Assembly: GCA_013813715.1 (NCBI GenBank) | Contig: JACCRF010000178.1 | Coordinates: 1-64,000 of the forward strand | Reading direction: 5' to 3' | DNA length: 64,000 nt | From: Gemmatimonadaceae bacterium | GTDB taxonomy: Bacteria; Gemmatimonadota; Gemmatimonadetes; Gemmatimonadales; Gemmatimonadaceae | Shown here: positions 17,448 through 26,893 of the stretch, one piece after another | Layout of the letters: each line of letters begins with the position of its first letter | Numbering within the stretch: position 1 is the stretch's first letter | Translations under genes and position numbers: made by a program | Notes under the pieces: model-generated | What the model was told of the DNA's origin: nothing | The model's database searches: none | The model's input: the letters and a program-made list of their open reading frames with translations, nothing else

Positions 17448-19286
17448 ATGTCGCTTTACCGGCGGCTGCTGCCGTTCGTCCGCCCGCACGGCTGGCGGAT
17501 GGCTGGCGCGATCGCCGGCAACATCGGCGCGGCGATCCTCGAGGCTTTCTCGCTCGCGCTGCTGATTCCGTTCCTCAACACCCTCTTCGACCAGCCGCCG
17601 ATCGGACTCGGCGGGGGCGGCCTGTCGGCCCTGCTTCGGGCGACCGTCGGCACGATGCTCGATCCCGCGGACAAGATGGGATCGCTGCGAAACGTCATCC
17701 TCATCGTGCTCGCTCTGGTCGTTGTGAAGAATCTGCTCTCATGGCTGGCCGGACAGCTCGGCGCCAGTCTCCAGGAGCTCGTCACGCGCGATCTGCGCAA
17801 TGCGCTGTACTCGCATATCGGCCAGTTGCCGCTCGCCTTCTTCACGCGGACGAAGACCGGCCAGATCCTGTCTCGCGTCATCACCGATACGGCCGAGACG
17901 CGCCTCATCCTCACGCAGCTCGTCACGTCGTCGCTTCAGAACTCGGCGCTGGTGCTGAGCTACCTCGCGTTTCTCTTCCTCATTTCGTGGAAGATGACGC
18001 TTGGCGCGCTAATTCTTCTTCCTCTCCTCGCCGCGGTTCTTCAGCCGCTCCTCAGAAAATTGCGAAAGGGCAATCGCCGCCGCGGAAATCAGCACGGCGA
18101 GATGACGAGCGTGGTGCAGGAAACGGTGAGTGGGATCCGCCTCGTGAAATCGTTCGGCGCCGAGGCGATCGAGGAAGGGCGCTTCGCCGAGGCGAGTAAC
18201 CGCTACGCGGCGAGCACGATCCGTCTCACCAGGCTGTCGTTCCTTGCATCTCCGGTAACGGAGATTCTCGGAACGTCAATCGCGGTCGCGCTGCTCTGGT
18301 ATGGTGCCCGTGAAGTGCTCGTCGAGCGCGCGATGTCAGGTGGCGACCTGATCGCGTTCCTGCTTTACGCGCTTCGGCTGCTGCAGCCGCTCAAACAGCT
18401 CTCGCAGATGCCTACGACCGCTCAGTCGTCGCTCGCCGCGGCCGAGCGGTTGTTCGAGATACTCGATTCGCCGTCGGAAGCGCAGACGGATGGCGGAACG
18501 CGCGAGACGGCCACGTTCAGGAGCGATATCCGCTTTGACAATGTCGCGTTTGCCTACGAGACAGAGCTGGTGTTGTCGGATATCTCGTTCACGGCAAAAA
18601 GCGGCGAGGTCGTCGCGCTGGTGGGGCCGAGCGGCGCGGGAAAGTCGACGCTGGTTGACCTCATTCCCCGATTCTATGAAGCGCAATCGGGGCGGATTCT
18701 GATAGACGGTGTCGATGTGAAAGAGATCAGGCTGCCGGCGCTGCGCGCGCTAACCGGGATCGTCAGCCAGGACACCGTCCTGTTCAACGACACGGTGCGC
18801 AATAACATCGCGTACGGTGGAACGCGGAGGTACGCCGACGAGGACGTCGAGACGGCTGCGCGGGCCGCTAACGCCCATCAGTTCATCGTCGCGTTGCCTG
18901 AGGGGTATGCCACGATTCTCGGCGAGAGGGGCACGCGGCTGTCGGGCGGGCAGCGCCAGCGCCTCGCGATTGCACGGGCCTTGCTCAGGGACCCACCGAT
19001 CCTCATTCTCGACGAAGCCACGTCGGCGCTCGACTCCGAGTCGGAGCGTCTCGTTCAGGAGGCCGTGGATAGATTGTTGCGCGGGCGGACAGTGTTCGTG
19101 ATCGCGCATCGTCTCTCGACGATCGTGCACGCCGACCAGATTCTCTTTCTCGAGCGTGGAAGGATAATCGAGCGCGGCACGCATGCCGAGCTGCTCGCCG
19201 CGCGAGGAGAATATCATCGGCTCTATTCGATGCAATTCGGAGGTACGGGCAAGTTGACCGATTTCATGGTTTCGGCGGCGGTATAG
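17448..19286 (+). CDS. MsbA-like ABC exporter (fused TMD-NBD)
   Basis: Walker A GPSGAGKST, signature LSGGQRQRLAIARALLRDPPILILDEATSALD; starts immediately after the PorX-like stop codon. Confidence 0.92.
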   Translation: MSLYRRLLPFVRPHGWRMAGAIAGNIGAAILEAFSLALLIPFLNTLFDQPPIGLGGGGLSALLRATVGTMLDPADKMGSLRNVILIVLALVVVKNLLSWLAGQLGASLQELVTRDLRNALYSHIGQLPLAFFTRTKTGQILSRVITDTAETRLILTQLVTSSLQNSALVLSYLAFLFLISWKMTLGALILLPLLAAVLQPLLRKLRKGNRRRGNQHGEMTSVVQETVSGIRLVKSFGAEAIEEGRFAEASNRYAASTIRLTRLSFLASPVTEILGTSIAVALLWYGAREVLVERAMSGGDLIAFLLYALRLLQPLKQLSQMPTTAQSSLAAAERLFEILDSPSEAQTDGGTRETATFRSDIRFDNVAFAYETELVLSDISFTAKSGEVVALVGPSGAGKSTLVDLIPRFYEAQSGRILIDGVDVKEIRLPALRALTGIVSQDTVLFNDTVRNNIAYGGTRRYADEDVETAARAANAHQFIVALPEGYATILGERGTRLSGGQRQRLAIARALLRDPPILILDEATSALDSESERLVQEAVDRLLRGRTVFVIAHRLSTIVHADQILFLERGRIIERGTHAELLAARGEYHRLYSMQFGGTGKLTDFMVSAAV

Positions 19287-19287
19287 C

Positions 19288-20436
19288 TTGGTAACCCTCT
19301 TCCTTCACTGCGCGCGAGAATGGTCGGGGACAGCGCGCGCGTTCGCCGTCGCCGCGCGGGGGCTGGCCGCCCGCGGATATCACGTGACATATCTCGCCGA
19401 GCCGGACAGCAACGTCCAGCAGTCGGCGTCGCGAATTGCCAATGTCGCGTCGAAGGCGGGTGGGGATGATCCCGGAGCGCCGCGCGATGTGGCGCCGTTT
19501 GATGTCACGTCGTTCTCGTGCGACGGGTTCTGGTTCGCGTGCGCGTGGCGGCTCCGGCACATGTTCCGGATGTGGGAAGCGGACGTCGTATTCGTCAGCA
19601 CCGACCGTGAGCATCTCATCGCCGCCACCGCCTGCCGGCTGGGCAGGAGAGGAACGGTCGTCCGCCGCACGCCGGCGAGCTGCGCACTTCGGATGGGCGG
19701 GGCGGGCCGGCTCGCGTCATGGCTCAGAAAGACCGTTTTCCTTTTTGCGAGTGAGGATGACGTCAGACTGGCTACGATTCCGGGCAGGAGCGGCAAGCCG
19801 GCGCTGGCGGTACTGGGCGTCGACGCCAGCCGGTATCCCGACCGGTCGGCCACGAAATCCGACGGTGTCGAGTCGGATGGGCTGCGCTACATCATCTGCG
19901 TGTATGACCCGACTTCACGCGGGCGCGCGGCGACGGCTATCCGTACGGTCTCGATGCTCGCCCCGAGGCATCCCTATCTTCGACTCATCATCTTCGGCTC
20001 CGGCTCCGACAGCGAGGATCTGCGGATGCAGGCGGCCGCTCTCGACGTGATGCACCTGGTGAGCTTCCTCGGCGAACGGGACGATCATCTGTCGCTCATG
20101 CGCGACGCCGAGCTTGGCTGGGTCGTCGCTGAAGCCGATACAGCGGCTTACGGAATTCTCGACCTGATGGCGCTCGGGGTTCCGGTGATCGCCGCCGGCG
20201 ACAGCATCGCCGACACTTATGTCGCGAATCTGATCAGTGGCGCACTCATCCCGGCCGATGATGCGGCAACCACCGCGGCGACCGTCGTGTCACTGCTCAC
20301 GAGCGAAGAGCAGCGTGCGGCGATGGGCGCCGCGGCGCGGGCGCGCGTGGCGCGCGAGTTTCCGGAGCACGCGATGATCGACGGATTCGAGGGCGCGATC
20401 GGACTCGCCGCCGGCCGTACCCGTTCCAAGAGGTGA
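19288..20436 (+). CDS. glycosyltransferase family 4-like
   Basis: LGWVVAEADTAAYGILDLMALGVPVIAA and overall GT-B architecture; TTG start. Confidence 0.7.
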   Translation: MVTLFLHCAREWSGTARAFAVAARGLAARGYHVTYLAEPDSNVQQSASRIANVASKAGGDDPGAPRDVAPFDVTSFSCDGFWFACAWRLRHMFRMWEADVVFVSTDREHLIAATACRLGRRGTVVRRTPASCALRMGGAGRLASWLRKTVFLFASEDDVRLATIPGRSGKPALAVLGVDASRYPDRSATKSDGVESDGLRYIICVYDPTSRGRAATAIRTVSMLAPRHPYLRLIIFGSGSDSEDLRMQAAALDVMHLVSFLGERDDHLSLMRDAELGWVVAEADTAAYGILDLMALGVPVIAAGDSIADTYVANLISGALIPADDAATTAATVVSLLTSEEQRAAMGAAARARVAREFPEHAMIDGFEGAIGLAAGRTRSKR

Positions 20437-21194
20437 GCGGGGAGAAATCAGTAGACGTATCGGTCGTCATCGCCGCCAGGAACGAGGCGTCGAACATCGA
20501 AGCGTGCATGGCGAGTGTTCGGTGGGCCCGCGAGATACTCGTGGTGGAGAACGATTCGATTGATGACACGTTGGGCATCGCGACGCGCGCTGGCGCGAGC
20601 GTGTTCTCGAATCCCTTCTCCACCATTGGCGCTCAGCGGAACGCGGCGATCGATCGAGCGACGTCCGACTGGATTCTCGTTCTGGACGCAGACGAGAGAG
20701 CCACGGACGCCCTCGGCAAGGCGGTGCGCTCGACGATTGCCAGCCCTGCGCACGAGGCGTATCGAATTCCGCGCCGCAACTTTTTTCTCGGCCGCGAGAT
20801 TCGGCACGGCGGCTGGGAGCGCGACCGGCCGGTGCGGCTCTTTCGCCGGTCGCTTCGCTACGACGCGAGCCGCGTCCACGAGCGCGTCGAGACGCTCGGC
20901 GCACCGGGAGTGCTGAGCGAGCCGCTGCTACACTACACCTACACGTCGCTCGATCAGTACTTCGAGAAGTTCGATCGTTACAGCAAGTGGTGGGCGGCGG
21001 ACCGGTTCGCGCGCGGCAGGCGCGCGGGGCCGGTGGACGTATTCTTTCGTCCGCGGCTCAGATTCTTCAGCATGTACGTGCTTCGAGGCGGCTGGATGGA
21101 CGGAGCGGCGGGCGCGGTGCTGGCCTCGCTGGCGAGCGCGAGCGTGCTGGCGAAGTACGCGCGGCTGTGGGCGCTGTCGCGGAAGGATGAGTAA
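20433..21194 (+). CDS. family 2 glycosyltransferase (WaaE/KdtX-like)
   Basis: VSVVIAARNEASNIEACMASVRWAREILVVENDSIDDT...WILVLDADERAT. Confidence 0.88.
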   Translation: MSGEKSVDVSVVIAARNEASNIEACMASVRWAREILVVENDSIDDTLGIATRAGASVFSNPFSTIGAQRNAAIDRATSDWILVLDADERATDALGKAVRSTIASPAHEAYRIPRRNFFLGREIRHGGWERDRPVRLFRRSLRYDASRVHERVETLGAPGVLSEPLLHYTYTSLDQYFEKFDRYSKWWAADRFARGRRAGPVDVFFRPRLRFFSMYVLRGGWMDGAAGAVLASLASASVLAKYARLWALSRKDE

Positions 21195-21454
21195 GAGCGA
21201 TGGCTGGGAGCGGCAGAACGGAGAACAACCGGGCCGCCGGCGGCCGGCCCGGTGGGGCGCTACCGGCCGCGCGCTCAAACGGAAGCAATGGGCGCTGCGC
21301 TGTCGCGACTGCCTGGGCAGTTCAACAGTCGACATCCGTCGTTGTGGCTGGGCCGGAAGCCGGCAGCGCCGTTTGTGGCCGGCAGCCGGAAACGGGGTAG
21401 TTCTATGTTCGGTCGTTATCAGTTGATTTTTTGTTTTGCTGCCCGCCGCCCTTA

Positions 21455-22414
21455 ATGCGTGTCCTGCTGATCGGCAGCAGCAACCCATGGCGCATGGAAA
21501 CCGCGATCGACCGTGCGCTGAAGCGAGCCGGCCACACTACCCTGCTGCTCGACGACCGCAGAGCCAAGCGGCTCGCCGGATGGAGACTCACGCAGCGCTG
21601 GGTGAAATGGCAGGCGAAGAAATTCGGCGCCGACTTCGTGTTCCTGTCGAAATGCCTGGCCCTCGATCCCGCAACAGTCGCTGGCGTGATCAAGGGAAAG
21701 CCGAACGCGATGTGGTACCACGATCCACAGTGGCATCGCGACCTCGATCGACCCGACATCGCCCACATCGCAGCGGTCGGTCGCCTCGCGCGCACGTTTT
21801 TCGTCACCGGGTTCGACGCGGAATGGAAAGCGAACGGTTTGCCGGCCCTCTTCCTGCCGGCGGCGGGTGACGCAGGCATTCGCCCCGTTGCCCCCGACAA
21901 CCGGTTCGCTGCGGACGTGGCGTTCATCGGCACCGGGTACGATCCCGACCGAGCCGCCATGCTCATCGAAGTCGCGCGACATTACGACATGAGGGTCTGG
22001 GGATTGGGTTGGGAGAAGTGGGCGGCCGAGCTGCGCTGGAGCGGGCGCCCAGTGGAAGGGAAAGAGTTCGCCGCCGTGTGCTCGAGCAGCGGCATCGTAC
22101 TCGGGGTGAATCCCGCGCGCGCGGCGGGCGGAACGACCTACACCTCCGACCGAACCTGGATGGTGATCCTCGGCGGAGGCTTCTACCTCACGCAGCGAAC
22201 CCCTGGCGTCGCGCACATGCTGAGTGATGGCGAGCACTGCGCCTTTTACGACGATGCCCCTGGCTGCGTCGGAGAATGCGCACACTATCTCGCAAACCCA
22301 ACCGAACGCGAGCGGATTCGCGCGAGGGGAGAGTCGTTCGTAAGGACCCATCATACGTACGATCAGCGAATCTCCAATATCCTGGAGAACCGCGCGTTCG
22401 AGAATCCCCTGTGA
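21455..22414 (+). CDS. CgeB-like glycosyltransferase family protein
   Basis: MRVLLIGSSNPWRMETAIDRALKRAGH...DRTWMVILGGGFYLTQRTPGVAHMLSDGEHCAFYDD. Confidence 0.7.
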   Translation: MRVLLIGSSNPWRMETAIDRALKRAGHTTLLLDDRRAKRLAGWRLTQRWVKWQAKKFGADFVFLSKCLALDPATVAGVIKGKPNAMWYHDPQWHRDLDRPDIAHIAAVGRLARTFFVTGFDAEWKANGLPALFLPAAGDAGIRPVAPDNRFAADVAFIGTGYDPDRAAMLIEVARHYDMRVWGLGWEKWAAELRWSGRPVEGKEFAAVCSSSGIVLGVNPARAAGGTTYTSDRTWMVILGGGFYLTQRTPGVAHMLSDGEHCAFYDDAPGCVGECAHYLANPTERERIRARGESFVRTHHTYDQRISNILENRAFENPL

Positions 22415-22421
22415 CGCACGC

Positions 22422-23627
22422 ATGAATCATCTTTTTGTCACGCAGGACTTCGGCCCCGATCTCGGCGGAATGTCGCGGCGGCACGTCGAGCTGTGTCGGA
22501 GGTTCGGCGAAGGAAGCGACACAATGCAGGTCTCGACAGTGGCTTCGGCGCGCTCAGACGCGTACGACGGCCGCGAGCCTTACCCGATCCACCGACAGCC
22601 CTTCCCGTTCTCCGAGGCGAACCGGCTCACCAACCAGATAAAATGGGGGCGTTGGATCACCCGCTTCTGCCGTGACCGGGTAGATGTGATTCACTGCGGT
22701 AACATCCGGCCGGTAGGATACGCGGTGTGGTGGGCGCACAAGCGGCTCGAAATTCCCTACCTCGTTTACGTCAACGGGGGCGATCTGCTGCGCGAGCGGC
22801 AGAAGTCTGCTCGCGGGAGGCTCAAGCGCGTGACCGCCCGCAGGATCCTGGGCAGTGCCGCAGGAATAGTCGCGACATCGCGCTGGGTGGCCGAGCTTGC
22901 GGGGGAGGTAATGGACGCGGTGGGCGTCACCAGCATGCCCCCGGTTTCCGCCCTGGACCTCGGCACCGATCCGGCAGTTTTTCATCCCGGGCGTGATACG
23001 GCGGTTCTTCGGGAGAGATGGGGGGTCGGCGATGCTCCACTGATGCTCACGGTAGCGCGACTCGTTCCCCACAAAGGGCAGGACATCGGGATCGAGGCGC
23101 TCGCGACATTGAAGGATGAGTTTCCGAGCCTGCGCTACGTTCTCGTGGGTGACGGGCACGATGAGGAACGGCTGCGCGAGCTGGCGAACGATCGTGGAGT
23201 GCGCGGCCGGGTGGTTTTCGCCGGTTCGCTCGCCGATGACGAACTCCCCGAGGCGTATGCGACGTCTACACTCTATGTCGGTACCTCACGCATCGACAAT
23301 GAGATCAACGCGGAAGGATTCGGAATATCGTTCCTCGAGGCGGCGTCCTCGGGGTTGCCTGTCGTGGCGGGCGATTCAGGCGGAGTCAGATCTGCCGTCC
23401 AGAACGGCGAGACCGGCGTAGTGGTACCGCCGACCGATGTTGCGGCGGTTGCCGGCGCGATAGCCGGCTTCCTGCGCGACGAGGCACGGCGGGCGGCGTT
23501 CGGCGCGGCGGGACGGCTGGCAGTCGAGACACACTATAACTGGGATCGAGTCGCGCGCGAGACTCGGGATTTCACTCACGTCGTCGTTCGCAACAGCGGC
23601 CAAGTGACGCAAAATGTTCGGGCGTGA
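22422..23627 (+). CDS. glycosyltransferase family 4
   Basis: GVTSMPPVSALDLGTDPAVFHPG...LTVARLVPHKGQDIGIEAL...EGFGISFLEAASSGLPVVAGDSGGVRSAV. Confidence 0.92.
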   Translation: MNHLFVTQDFGPDLGGMSRRHVELCRRFGEGSDTMQVSTVASARSDAYDGREPYPIHRQPFPFSEANRLTNQIKWGRWITRFCRDRVDVIHCGNIRPVGYAVWWAHKRLEIPYLVYVNGGDLLRERQKSARGRLKRVTARRILGSAAGIVATSRWVAELAGEVMDAVGVTSMPPVSALDLGTDPAVFHPGRDTAVLRERWGVGDAPLMLTVARLVPHKGQDIGIEALATLKDEFPSLRYVLVGDGHDEERLRELANDRGVRGRVVFAGSLADDELPEAYATSTLYVGTSRIDNEINAEGFGISFLEAASSGLPVVAGDSGGVRSAVQNGETGVVVPPTDVAAVAGAIAGFLRDEARRAAFGAAGRLAVETHYNWDRVARETRDFTHVVVRNSGQVTQNVRA

Positions 23628-24580
23628 CTGACGTCGCCGCGGAGGCCGCGCCCGCGCCGACGTTTGCGCACCGCGCAGAATATTTCGCGCTGCGCAGCGT
23701 CATTCGTGCACTGTCTTCCCTGGATTGGAACACGGCGTGCGCAATCGGCGGAAGACTGGGCGCGTTGGGGTACAGACCGCTCGGTGTCCGAAAGCGTGTT
23801 GCCGAGAAACAGATCGCCGCGGCGTTCCCCGAGCTCGACCGGAAAGGAGTTCAACGCATCGCCCGGGCATCGTTCGACCATCTTGGCCGGGCGAGCATCG
23901 AAACTGCGCTGCTGCCTTCGCTTGGCGAGAAAGGCGTCCTCGGCATCGTTACCCAGGTGGACGGCTGGGAGCACATGGAGCGGGCGATTGCGGCCAGGAA
24001 GGGGGTCGTAATGGTCGCCGGGCATCACGGAAACTGGGAGCTCCTCGGCGCGTACGTCGCGGCGCGCGGCGTCCCGTTGGACGTCATCGCGCGCGGGATG
24101 GCCAACAAGCTCTTCGACCGGTACCTCAACGAAACGCGCACGCGGCTGGGCATGGTCGTCGTCCATGACTCCGAGGCGGTGAGGCGAACGCCCAGATCTT
24201 TGCGAGAAGGGCGGGCGGTGGGGTTCGTCGCGGATCAGGGAGTTCTCGGACTGGCTTCTACATTCGTGCCATTCTTCGGACGGCCCGCCAAGACTCCCCG
24301 CGGCGCCGCGGTATTCGCCTTGCGATTCAATGCGCCGGTACTGTTCGTAGACGCGATCCGCCTGCCGGACGGCAAGTACCGTATCATCATCGAGCCTGTC
24401 GAGGCGACACCGACGGGGAACCGTGAAGAGGACGTGGATGCGATCATACGGCGGTTCAGCCAGTTGCTCGAGGGCTGGGTGAGACGCTTTCCGGAACAGT
24501 ATTTCTGGCAGCATCGCCGGTGGCGCAGGCAGCCGCCGAACACGCCACCTGAGCTGAGGGATCCGACGCGTGCCGATTGA
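23624..24580 (+). CDS. LpxL/HtrB-type lipid A acyltransferase
   Basis: VVMVAGHHGNWELLGAYVAARGVPLDVIARGMANKLFDRYLNETRTRLGM; GFVADQG; FPEQYFWQHRRWR. Confidence 0.9.
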   Translation: MTDVAAEAAPAPTFAHRAEYFALRSVIRALSSLDWNTACAIGGRLGALGYRPLGVRKRVAEKQIAAAFPELDRKGVQRIARASFDHLGRASIETALLPSLGEKGVLGIVTQVDGWEHMERAIAARKGVVMVAGHHGNWELLGAYVAARGVPLDVIARGMANKLFDRYLNETRTRLGMVVVHDSEAVRRTPRSLREGRAVGFVADQGVLGLASTFVPFFGRPAKTPRGAAVFALRFNAPVLFVDAIRLPDGKYRIIIEPVEATPTGNREEDVDAIIRRFSQLLEGWVRRFPEQYFWQHRRWRRQPPNTPPELRDPTRAD

Positions 24581-24598
24581 GCCGAGTGTGGAAAGCTG

Positions 24599-25462
24599 AT
24601 GCTGGACCATGCGCAGCAGCGACGGTTGTGGGGAGATTCCCGCGCGCGGTTCGGAGTCGCAGTGGTCGTCATCATGACGCTTGCCGCCCTCACCGCGCCT
24701 TTGATCGCGACGCACGATCCGCTCAAGATTGATCTGACCGACTTTCTATCGCGGCCGTCGGCGTCGCATTGGCTCGGCACGGACGTCCAGGGTCGCGACA
24801 TATGGTCGCGGCTTGTGTTCGGCGCGCGCGTCTCGCTCACCGTCGGCCTCATCTCCCAGGGCATCGCGCTGTTGCTCGGCGTCACGCTCGGGCTGCTTGC
24901 CGGCTACTACGGAAAGTGGGTTGATGAGATCATCATGCGACTTGCCGATGTCACGCTTGCGTTTCCGACGCTTCTCCTGCTCATCGCGATGGTGGCGGCG
25001 TTCCAGCCGTCGATGGGAGTCGTGTTCGCGACAATCGGCGTCGTTGGCTGGGCGGGGATGGCGCGTCTCGTTCGCGGGCAGGTGCTGGTAGTGAGGCAGC
25101 TGGAGTATGTGCAGGCCATCCGTGCACTCGGCGCGCGCGATATTCGCGTAATGCTTCAGCACGTGCTGCCCAATGTGATTGCGCCGGTCGTCATCGCGGC
25201 AACCCTTGGGGTTGCGGGAGCGATCATGGCCGAGGCGGCGCTGTCGTTCCTTGGGCTCGGTGTTCCTCCGCCGACTCCGAGTTGGGGGTCGATGATCGCG
25301 GACGGCCGCGACCTCGACCAGTTGAGGCGCGCCCCGTGGACGTCCGTGTTTCCGGGAGTGGCGATCGGGCTCGCGGTGCTCGGCTTCAACCTCCTTGGCG
25401 ATGCGTTGCGCGACGCGCTCGATCCGAGGCAGCAGCGGCGGAATCCGCGGAACGTGATCTAA
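24599..25462 (+). CDS. dipeptide/oligopeptide ABC transporter permease (DppC/OppC-like)
   Basis: HWLGTDVQGRDIWSRLVFGARVSLTVGL...AEAALSFLGLGVPPPTPSWGSMIADGR. Confidence 0.92.
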   Translation: MLDHAQQRRLWGDSRARFGVAVVVIMTLAALTAPLIATHDPLKIDLTDFLSRPSASHWLGTDVQGRDIWSRLVFGARVSLTVGLISQGIALLLGVTLGLLAGYYGKWVDEIIMRLADVTLAFPTLLLLIAMVAAFQPSMGVVFATIGVVGWAGMARLVRGQVLVVRQLEYVQAIRALGARDIRVMLQHVLPNVIAPVVIAATLGVAGAIMAEAALSFLGLGVPPPTPSWGSMIADGRDLDQLRRAPWTSVFPGVAIGLAVLGFNLLGDALRDALDPRQQRRNPRNVI

Positions 25463-25466
25463 AGAG

Positions 25467-25519
25467 ACCCGGTACCCGGTGCCGGTTTACCCGGTGCCAA
25501 TTGCCGGTTACCCGTTGAG
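25467..25519. repeat. dispersed repeat family A, copy A1
   Basis: ACCCGGTACCCGGTGCCGGTTTACCCGGTGCCAATTGCCGGTTACCCGTTGAG, 4 bp after a stop codon. Confidence 0.65.
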
Positions 25520-25528
25520 GAGGGCGGA

Positions 25529-26740
25529 ATGCGGAAGCACAAGTCACGAGAAACCGTACTCGCAATCATGGCCGCGGCGGCTGCGGCTTGCGCCGATTCG
25601 AACGCGGGGACGGCGCGCGCGGGTCTGGCCGACTCTGCGGCGAGTATCGCGGGAGCTGGCTCCGCGATTCCGGTGGCTGCGGAGATGCGACTCGAGCGGG
25701 TTGGCGGGCGTTTCGATCAGCCCCTGCAGGTCGTTTCCCCGCCTGGAGATCCTCGTCTCTTCGTTGTCGAGCAGGATGGCCGCATCCGTTTGATTCGCGG
25801 TGGTTCCGTGGTGCCCGCCGCGTTTCTCGACATCTCAACGCGCGTGCGGAGCGGGGGAGAGCAGGGTTTGTTGAGCATGGCGTTTCATCCAGGCTATCGC
25901 ACGAATGGCCAGTTCTTCGTGAACTTCACCGATCGCAACGGCGATACCCACGTCGAGCGGTTCATGGTGAGCTCGAATCCCGACGTGGCGGATCCCGCCT
26001 CGGCGAAGCTGATCCTGAAGATCGATCAACCGTACTCCAATCATAACGGCGGACTCGTGATGTTTGGCGCCGACGGCATGCTGTACGTGGGGATGGGCGA
26101 CGGCGGTTCGGGAGGCGATCCGCGAGGCAACGGGCAGGACCCACGAGCGCTGCTCGGCAAGATTCTTCGGATCGATGTGAGCCGAGGCGATCCGTATTCC
26201 ATTCCGCCGGGGAACCCGTTCGCGGATGGGGCCGCGGGACGGCGCGAGATCTGGGCGACGGGCATGCGAAACCCGTGGAGGTTTTCTTTCGATCGGAGCG
26301 CGAGCCTGCTCTACATCGCCGACGTGGGGCAGAATGAGCAGGAGGAGATCAGCGTCGTCCCGGCGAATCGTGCCGGAGTCAACTTCGGCTGGAACATCAT
26401 GGAGGGTGACCGCTGCTATCGTCCGCGAAACTGCAGGCGCGATGGGCTGGAGATGCCGGCTCTTACGTACGGCCGCGACGGTGGCTCCTGCTCCGTCACT
26501 GGCGGGTTCGTCTATCGGGGGAAGAGAATCCCGGCGATTGCCGGCCATTACTTCTACTCGGACTACTGTGCGGGATGGTTACGCAGCTTCCGCTACCAGA
26601 ACGGTGCGGCAACCGATCGGCGCGAGTGGAAGACTGAGGAAGAGATTGGAAACGTCACGTCGTTCGGAGAGGATGCCGCGGGCGAGCTATACATTGTGAC
26701 ACATGGCGGGCGGGTGTATCGGATGATAGGAGTGAATTGA
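25529..26740 (+). CDS. PQQ-dependent sugar dehydrogenase (glucose/sorbosone dehydrogenase-like)
   Basis: GGRFDQPLQVVSPPGDPRLFVVEQDGRIRLI...YSNHNGGLVMFGADGMLYVGMGDGGSGGDP...EIWATGMRNPWRFSFD. Confidence 0.9.
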   Translation: MRKHKSRETVLAIMAAAAAACADSNAGTARAGLADSAASIAGAGSAIPVAAEMRLERVGGRFDQPLQVVSPPGDPRLFVVEQDGRIRLIRGGSVVPAAFLDISTRVRSGGEQGLLSMAFHPGYRTNGQFFVNFTDRNGDTHVERFMVSSNPDVADPASAKLILKIDQPYSNHNGGLVMFGADGMLYVGMGDGGSGGDPRGNGQDPRALLGKILRIDVSRGDPYSIPPGNPFADGAAGRREIWATGMRNPWRFSFDRSASLLYIADVGQNEQEEISVVPANRAGVNFGWNIMEGDRCYRPRNCRRDGLEMPALTYGRDGGSCSVTGGFVYRGKRIPAIAGHYFYSDYCAGWLRSFRYQNGAATDRREWKTEEEIGNVTSFGEDAAGELYIVTHGGRVYRMIGVN

Positions 26741-26792
26741 GCTCTGCCAGGATATCGCATCTGTGAGTTCCTCGCTGGGCAGAGATCTGGCG

Positions 26793-26845
26793 GTTGCCAC
26801 GAGGTGCCCTCGGTGCCCTCGGTGCCTCTGTGTCTCTGTGGCAAC
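26793..26845. repeat. dispersed repeat family B, copy B1
   Basis: GTTGCCAC-GAGGTGCCCTCGGTGCCCTCGGTGCCTCTGTGTCTCT-GTGGCAAC: 8-bp perfect terminal inverted repeat around a 9-bp tandem repeat. Confidence 0.6.
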
Positions 26846-26893
26846 TGCTAGATCCTTCGCGAGTGGAGAGGCCCGGATTGTGGACTCTCGTCG

